Positions 58,175 to 64,000 of a stretch of DNA of 64,000 bases are shown in pieces. Both the position numbers and the translations under genes were made by a program. The DNA is from Clostridium sp. LS (lineage in GTDB: Bacteria > Bacillota > Clostridia > Clostridiales > Clostridiaceae). The notes under the pieces were generated by a model. That model was not told where the DNA came from, ran no database searches, and saw nothing but the letters and a program-made list of their open reading frames with translations. Where the stretch lies: NCBI RefSeq assembly GCF_002760435.1, contig NZ_AUUU01000014.1, positions 18,014 through 82,013 on the forward strand, in the 5' to 3' direction. Numbering within the stretch: position 1 is the stretch's first letter; each line of letters begins with the position of its first letter.

Positions 58175-58327
58175 ATGGCTATTAATAGTAAAGAAATTAT
58201 AGAAAATAAAAAACTAGAGGAAATACTAAGAATGATAGAAAAAATAAAATATGGATCTATAACATTAATAATACAAGATGGAGTAATTATACAAGTAGAT
58301 AAAAACGAAAAAATAAGGATAAAATAG
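58175..58327 (+). CDS. yezD: YezD family small protein (DUF2292)
   Basis: This 50-residue protein is too short for routine gene calling. Its signature is IEKIKYGSITLIIQDGVIIQVDKNEKIR, matching the YezD/DUF2292 family of small proteins that often sit among sulfur-assimilation genes in Firmicutes. GGGGGAGA precedes the ATG. Its molecular role is unknown. It stands between a cysteine T-box and the leader of the third nitrogenase-like operon. Confidence 0.82.
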   Translation: MAINSKEIIENKKLEEILRMIEKIKYGSITLIIQDGVIIQVDKNEKIRIK

Positions 58328-58415
58328 TATTTATTTTAAGGGAAAAGCACTAATATAATAAAGAGGATTTAGTATTTGATGAAATAATTTTATTTATAAT
58401 TTTTTGAAAAAGTTG

Positions 58416-58566
58416 TTGACAAATGATAATAAAAGGAATATATTATAACAAAACACAGTAAACTTATAAGAATAAGTGGAAATTATATAGCATAATATAT
58501 AAGTAAATCTGACTGGAAAACCAGAGGATGTACTTCTAGTAATAGAAGTGCGTCCTCTTTTCTTTT
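58416..58566 (+). promoter_or_regulatory. Promoter and shared attenuator leader, copy 4
   Basis: TTGACA (58416-58421) and TATATT (58439-58444) have 17-bp spacing. ACTTATAAGAATAAGT follows near the start of the transcript. The core CTGACTGGAAAACCAGAGG (58509-58527) leads into a terminator (AGAGGATGTACTTCTA with TAGAAGTGCGTCCTCT, then TTTTCTTTT). It controls D3K3 and probably metY and the nifH-like gene. Confidence 0.82.
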
Positions 58567-58609
58567 AAATAAAAAGAAAATTTAAATAGTAATTTAAAGG
58601 AGGACGATT

Positions 58610-60091
58610 ATGGGAACAATTAGTTTGAAAGAATCTTCGGTGACTATAAGAGAAACGAGATTAGGCTCTATTACTGGATTCAATGGTTCTGCTAAAGATC
58701 TTGTAACCTGTGCGCAAGCAGGAAAGCTAAAAGATTGTTCAAGAAAGTTTTCCCAATGCATGGGATGTAATGCAGGACATGCTTTTTGTCAGTTAGCAAT
58801 GATAAGAGATGCAGTAGTTGTAAATCATGCACCAGTAGGGTGCGCTGGAGATTTCTTTGGTTTTAATTTTACTTATAGAGTAGAACAAATGAAAAGAAAT
58901 CTTCCTGCAACAATAGGAAGGTACTTCAGTACTTGTATCGAAGAAAAAGATACTGTTTTTGGAGCTGCTAAGAAATTAGAGGATACAGTAAGAGAGGCTT
59001 TTAAGAGAGCAAAACCCAATGCAATCTTTGTTACAACATCTTGTGCATCTGGAATAATAGGAGAAGACGTTGATGCAATAACTGAAGATCTGTCAAAGGA
59101 ATTAGGAATACCAGTTATATCTTGTTCGTGCGAAGGGTTTAGATCTAAAATTTGGACAACAGGGTTTGATGCTGCTTACCATTCTATCTTAAGAAAGCTC
59201 GTAAAGCCGCCGAGAAAGAAAACAAACAAGGTTAATGTTGCTAACTTCTGGGGGAGCCATATATTTGATGAATTCTTAAATAGGTTAGGTTATGAAGCTC
59301 AATATATTGTGCCTTTCTCAACAGTTGCAGAATTGGAATATATTTCAGAGGCGGCAGCAACAATTCATATATGCTCTTCACTGAGCACTTATTTAGGGGC
59401 AGCTTTAGAACAAGAATATGGAGTAAAAGAAATAAAAGCGCCTCCAGCTTATGGAATAGAAGGAACTGATATATGGATGAGAAATATAGGTAAGGTATTA
59501 GATAGAGAGGAAGAAATTGAAAAGATAATTAAAGAAGAGCATGAAAGAGTTTTACCTAAACTTGAAGAATATAGAGAAAAACTAAAAGGTAAAACTGCAT
59601 ATGTGACAGCAGGAGCAGCTCATGGTCATGCAATAATAGCTATGCTTAGAGAACTTGGATTAAATGTTCAAGGAGCAGCAATTTTTCATCACGATCCTTT
59701 ATATGATAATAAAGATAAAGCCTCAGATGCTTTAGCACAAGCTGTTAATATTTATGGGGATATTAAGCACTATAATGTTTGCAATAAGCAAGCTTATGAA
59801 CTTGTAAATATATTAAATAGAGTTAAACCAGATCTTATGATAGCAAGGCATGGTGGAATGACAATGTGGGGGGCAAAGCTTGGCATACCAACACTGTTAA
59901 TTGGAGATGAACAATTTGGTTTTGGATATCAAGGAGTTTTAAATTATGCTTCAAGAATAGTAGAAACACTTGATAATAAAGAATTTGTAAGTAATTTAGC
60001 TAAGCATAGTACAATGCCGTATACAAAATGGTGGCTTGAACAAGATCCGTTTACTTTCTTAGGGGGTAATACTAATGTCAAAAATTATTGA
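58610..60091 (+). CDS. Nitrogenase component-1 alpha-like protein D3
   Basis: The protein has 493 residues. P-cluster-type cysteines are Cys53, Cys78 and Cys145 (QCMGCNAG, APVGCAGD, TSCASGIIGED). The cofactor cysteine is Cys255 (HICSSLSTYLG). The NifD His442 position is Leu (TLLIGDEQFGFGYQG), and Gln191/His195 positions are Trp182/Phe186. It shares the FHHD motif (359-362) and PPxKKTNK (about 200-207) with D2, so the two are close paralogs. The operon continues to metY and a nifH-like gene, making this pair the best candidate for a methylthio-alkane-reductase-type enzyme that releases methanethiol. Confidence 0.88.
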   Translation: MGTISLKESSVTIRETRLGSITGFNGSAKDLVTCAQAGKLKDCSRKFSQCMGCNAGHAFCQLAMIRDAVVVNHAPVGCAGDFFGFNFTYRVEQMKRNLPATIGRYFSTCIEEKDTVFGAAKKLEDTVREAFKRAKPNAIFVTTSCASGIIGEDVDAITEDLSKELGIPVISCSCEGFRSKIWTTGFDAAYHSILRKLVKPPRKKTNKVNVANFWGSHIFDEFLNRLGYEAQYIVPFSTVAELEYISEAAATIHICSSLSTYLGAALEQEYGVKEIKAPPAYGIEGTDIWMRNIGKVLDREEEIEKIIKEEHERVLPKLEEYREKLKGKTAYVTAGAAHGHAIIAMLRELGLNVQGAAIFHHDPLYDNKDKASDALAQAVNIYGDIKHYNVCNKQAYELVNILNRVKPDLMIARHGGMTMWGAKLGIPTLLIGDEQFGFGYQGVLNYASRIVETLDNKEFVSNLAKHSTMPYTKWWLEQDPFTFLGGNTNVKNY

Positions 60092-61403
60092 ACAACCTAG
60101 ATTCTCTTGTGCTTTAGGAGCGCAGCAAACAGTTATAGCTATAAAGAGAGGAGTTCCTATACTACACTCTGGACCAGGTTGCAGCAATAAGATCAGTTCG
60201 TTAATAGGGCAAGGAGAAGGGTATGCAGGCGGAAATACAATTCCATGCACAAATGCAACTGAATCTGATGTGGTCTTCGGTGGTGAAGGAAAACTTAAAA
60301 ATGTTATTGAGGGTGCTTTTCAAGTAATAGATGCTGATTTATATGTAGTACTTACTGGATGTACATCAGATATAGTTGGAGATGATGTAGGAAGTGTAAC
60401 GACGAAATATCAGCAGCAGGATAAACCTATTGTATATGTTGAAACTGGTGGGTTTAAAAGCAACAATTATGTGAGCCATAGTGCTGTTGTTAATGCAATA
60501 GTTGATCAGTATGTAGATAAATTTAAAGATGAGAATGGTGCAAAAAAGGGTCTTGTAAATGTATTTGCGACAGTACCTTATCAAGATCCGTATTGGAGTG
60601 GTAATTTAGAAGAAATAAAAAGAGTTCTTGAAGGAATAGGATTAGAAGTAAATATACTTTTTGGAAATGAATCTAATGGAGTAGAAGAATGGAAGACAAT
60701 ACCTAATGCAGAATTTAATATAGTTGCAAGTTCATGGGTGGGTTTAGAAATTGCTGAACATCTAAAAGTAAAATATAAAACTCCATATGTGCATTTTCCA
60801 TACTTACCAATAGGAGCTATAGCTACATCTAAATTTCTAAGACAAGTTGGTGAGTTTGGAAATCTAGATAAGAATAAGGTTGAGAATTTTATAAAGAAAG
60901 AGGAAGAAAAATTTTATTTCCATATTGAAAAAACTGCGGATTTCATGCTTGAGTTTAGATATGGATTGCCTAGAAGATTTTACAGTATTTTAGATGCATC
61001 ATATTCCTTGGGATTTTCAAAGTTTTTATTAAATGAGCTTGGAATACTTCCAGGAAAGCAATTTATTGTTGACGATACTCCAGAGCAATATAAAGAAACT
61101 ATAATAAAGGAATTTGAAAATATATCTGAATTTAGACGCGCAGAAGTTGAGTTTAATGTTGACGCTGGAGCTGTTCAATTAGAAATTGAAACAGAAAAAG
61201 AGAAGGAATTCCAGGAAGGTAGAGCGCTATTACTTGGCAGCGGATGGGATAGAGATCTAGCAGCAAAAATAAATGCAGATTTACTTATTACTAGTGTTCC
61301 AGTTACCTATAGACTTGTATTAAATTGCGGTTATGCAGGATATAGTGGAGGTCTTAGGGCAATAGAAGATATATATGATAGAGTGCTAAACACATATAGG
61401 TAA
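60075..61403 (+). CDS. Nitrogenase component-1 beta-like protein K3
   Basis: The 442 residues overlap the end of D3 by 17 bp, with AGGGGGT before the ATG. Cys12, Cys36 and Cys96 (FSCALGA, SGPGCSNK, LTGCTSDIVGDD) match the beta-side P-cluster ligands. It is shorter than NifK, in the range of Mar/NifN-type subunits. Confidence 0.88.
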   Translation: MSKIIEQPRFSCALGAQQTVIAIKRGVPILHSGPGCSNKISSLIGQGEGYAGGNTIPCTNATESDVVFGGEGKLKNVIEGAFQVIDADLYVVLTGCTSDIVGDDVGSVTTKYQQQDKPIVYVETGGFKSNNYVSHSAVVNAIVDQYVDKFKDENGAKKGLVNVFATVPYQDPYWSGNLEEIKRVLEGIGLEVNILFGNESNGVEEWKTIPNAEFNIVASSWVGLEIAEHLKVKYKTPYVHFPYLPIGAIATSKFLRQVGEFGNLDKNKVENFIKKEEEKFYFHIEKTADFMLEFRYGLPRRFYSILDASYSLGFSKFLLNELGILPGKQFIVDDTPEQYKETIIKEFENISEFRRAEVEFNVDAGAVQLEIETEKEKEFQEGRALLLGSGWDRDLAAKINADLLITSVPVTYRLVLNCGYAGYSGGLRAIEDIYDRVLNTYR

Positions 61404-61574
61404 ATAAAATATAAATGTAATAATAATTAAACAGAGATAAGGGTAGAAAAAATTTTTAAGAACTATGGGTTAAAGGCTAGTTTGAGGGATTATAGAGGGT
61501 TTAAATAAGAGTATTTCTATAAGAATGCTTAATATAAAAGATTAATGAAAGAGAAGGAAAGTGGAGGTAGGAAG

Positions 61575-62873
61575 ATGGGAAATTATAATTTTGACACAAT
61601 TAAAGTTAGAGAAGGATATGATCCTAAAGATCATAATCATTCAGTTGCGGTGCCTATATATGCAACTGCATCCTTTGAAGTAGGAGAAGTAGAAAGATTT
61701 GAAAGATTGGCAAGTCTTTCGGAAGCAGGTTACTTATACAGTAGATTAAGTAATCCAACAGTAAGTGTATTAGAAAATAGAATAGCAGCATTAGATGGAG
61801 GAGTTGCGGCTGTAGCAGTTGCTTCGGGAATGGCAGCCATCACTTATGCATTATTAGCTGTAGCAGAAGGTGGCGGAAGAATATTAACAACACATCAATT
61901 ATATGGTGGAACTGTTGATGCTTTAAAAAAGTTATATCCTAGGTTTGGAATTCAAATTGACAGAATTGATAACGATGGTGGTATTGAAGAATTTAGAAAA
62001 GGCATTAAGGAAGATACAAAAGCAATTTTTATAGAAACTATTAGTAATCCAAATGCGGTTTTATCAGATATAGAAGAGATAGCTAAGGTTGCCCATGAAA
62101 ATAATATTCCATTGATTGTTGATAATACTTTTGCGACTCCTTACCTCTTTAATCCAATTAAGCATGGAGCAGACATAGTTGTTTATTCTGCAACTAAAGC
62201 TTTAAGCGGACACGGAAATGTTATTGCCGGGGTAATAGTTGATAGTGGAAAATTCAATTGGGAAAATGGGAAATATCCTCAATTCTCAGAACCATACTTC
62301 ACTTTAAAAGATTTAAATGGGAATGAGAGAAGTTATACTGATGTATTTAAAGAAAGTGCATTTGCTGGAAAAGTTAGATTAGATTATTTGACATACTTTG
62401 GAGCAGTGCTAAGCCCTTTTGATGCTTACTTAATATTGCTAGGGTTAGAGACGTTATCTGAAAGAGTTCAAAAACAAGTTAATAATACTAAGAAAATAAT
62501 TGAATACCTTAAAACAGAAGATGGCGTTAGCTGGATAAGCTATCCAACGATTGAAACTAGTCCTTATAAATCTTTAGCAGATAAATATTTTACTAAAGGA
62601 GCTGGCTCAACATTTACATTTGGATTTAATGGAAGACCTGAACAGCTTAATAAACTAATTAATTCAGTAAAACTATTTAGTTATCAAGCTAATGTTGGTG
62701 ATGCTAGATCTCTCATTATTAATGTAGCAAAAACAACTCATGGAGAGCTAACAGAAGAACAATTAAAATTAGCAAAGATTGCACCAGAAACAATAAGACT
62801 TTCAATAGGTCTTGAAGATGCTGATGATTTAATAAATGATTTAAGACAAGCGTTTGGCGAAGCTTTAAAATAG
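61575..62873 (+). CDS. metY: O-acetylhomoserine sulfhydrylase
   Basis: This 432-residue enzyme of the Cys/Met-metabolism PLP family uses sulfide or methanethiol to convert O-acetylhomoserine to homocysteine or methionine. PLP Lys208 lies in YSATKALSGHG; YSRLSNPTV and ASGMAAITYALL are typical of the long MetY form. The start ATG 61575 has GGAGGT 6 nt upstream. Its position between a nitrogenase-like pair and a nifH-like gene suggests that it captures methanethiol as methionine, as in the R. rubrum Mar pathway. Confidence 0.93.
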   Translation: MGNYNFDTIKVREGYDPKDHNHSVAVPIYATASFEVGEVERFERLASLSEAGYLYSRLSNPTVSVLENRIAALDGGVAAVAVASGMAAITYALLAVAEGGGRILTTHQLYGGTVDALKKLYPRFGIQIDRIDNDGGIEEFRKGIKEDTKAIFIETISNPNAVLSDIEEIAKVAHENNIPLIVDNTFATPYLFNPIKHGADIVVYSATKALSGHGNVIAGVIVDSGKFNWENGKYPQFSEPYFTLKDLNGNERSYTDVFKESAFAGKVRLDYLTYFGAVLSPFDAYLILLGLETLSERVQKQVNNTKKIIEYLKTEDGVSWISYPTIETSPYKSLADKYFTKGAGSTFTFGFNGRPEQLNKLINSVKLFSYQANVGDARSLIINVAKTTHGELTEEQLKLAKIAPETIRLSIGLEDADDLINDLRQAFGEALK

Positions 62874-62902
62874 TTAAACTTTATTAAAGTTTTAATATAT
62901 AA

Positions 62903-63754
<852 letters not shown>

Positions 63755-63855
63755 AATTTATAGCATATATTTAAGTATTAATTTTTTGGAGTATGAAAAA
63801 TATTTAATAATTTCAATATTCACATAATAAGTCTTTAATCATAAATGGCTTATTT

Positions 63856-63915
63856 AGGCACAATCAAAAAAATAATCATGACATTTTGGGCTTGATATTT
63901 CCTTTTTTGTGCCCT
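63856..63915. repeat. AGGCACA-ended palindromic repeat, copy e
   Basis: It begins AGGCACAATCAAAAAAATAA and ends ATTTCCTTTTTTGTGCCCT. The last 246 bp of the window hold this repeat and otherwise AT-rich sequence with no gene I can support. Confidence 0.75.
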
Positions 63916-64000
63916 AGTGAATTTGATAATATGAGTATTTTATATAAGATAGTGTAAAGTGAGCTATGAAAAAATAGAAATAAAACTTATCTGACAATAT

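Noticed and set aside
37276..58527. Shared leader as an S-box (SAM-I) riboswitch, PreQ1, fluoride or ANTAR dual-hexaloop element
   Set aside because: None of the conserved boxes of those classes is present. The hairpin has a 4-5 base A loop and there is only one such hairpin before the terminator.

Overview
The window is low-GC DNA with a Clostridium sensu stricto gene repertoire: anaerobic glycolysis genes in a CggR-controlled cluster, PPi-type phosphofructokinase, sigma-54, TTG and GTG starts with strong AGGAGG sites, and two T-box leaders. A solventogenic clostridium such as the C. beijerinckii group is likely; that species guess is inference. I found no tRNA, rRNA, CRISPR array, transposase or phage genes.

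Region 1 (about 1-26800) is ordinary chromosome. It holds a YgiQ-type radical SAM protein, an MgtE-N/CBS protein, a cysteine T-box ahead of cysK-cysE, an acyltransferase, nth, ddl and a GH15-like glycosidase. It continues with a Fur-family regulator and MntP, phosphofructokinase, a class V aminotransferase, TetR, an ABC-F ATPase, a two-component system, a GH25 lysozyme, a VanW protein, trmL, degV and rpoN. Region 2 (27130-37120) is the central glycolysis block: cggR-gap-pgk-tpi, then gpmI, eno and secG. A small kinase-like gene and a cell-wall-binding protein gene lie inside it.

Region 3 (37200 to the end) is the notable part: a 26.8 kb sulfur-acquisition island built around nitrogenase-like proteins. 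It encodes three separate component-1 pairs (D1K1 at 46409-49131, D2K2 at 49717-52489, D3K3 at 58610-61403) and one component-2 (NifH-like) protein at 62921-63754. No NifB, NifE or NifN is recognisable. All six component-1 subunits keep the cysteines expected for a P-cluster, and all three D subunits keep the cofactor-ligand cysteine. All three have lost the NifD His195 and Gln191 equivalents needed for N2 reduction. The neighbours point to sulfur rather than nitrogen: two NMT1/SsuA-type ABC importers, one TcyJKLMN-type importer, a YezD-family protein behind a second cysteine T-box, an O-acetylhomoserine sulfhydrylase beside nifH, and an aminotransferase/2-oxoacid dehydrogenase pair. The nearest characterised precedent is the methylthio-alkane reductase (Mar) system, which reductively cleaves C-S bonds to release methanethiol for methionine synthesis.

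Four transcription units in the island (at 37201, 42808, about 52513 and 58416) share a short leader RNA. It has the invariant core CTGA-CTRG-A(4-5)-CYAG-AGG, with a compensatory change in one copy, placed directly on the 5' arm of an intrinsic terminator. I do not recognise it as a described riboswitch class. It looks like a common attenuator for the island. A family of about 58-60 bp palindromic repeats with AGGCACA ends is scattered across the window, and the island replaces the rnr-smpB genes that often follow secG in clostridia.
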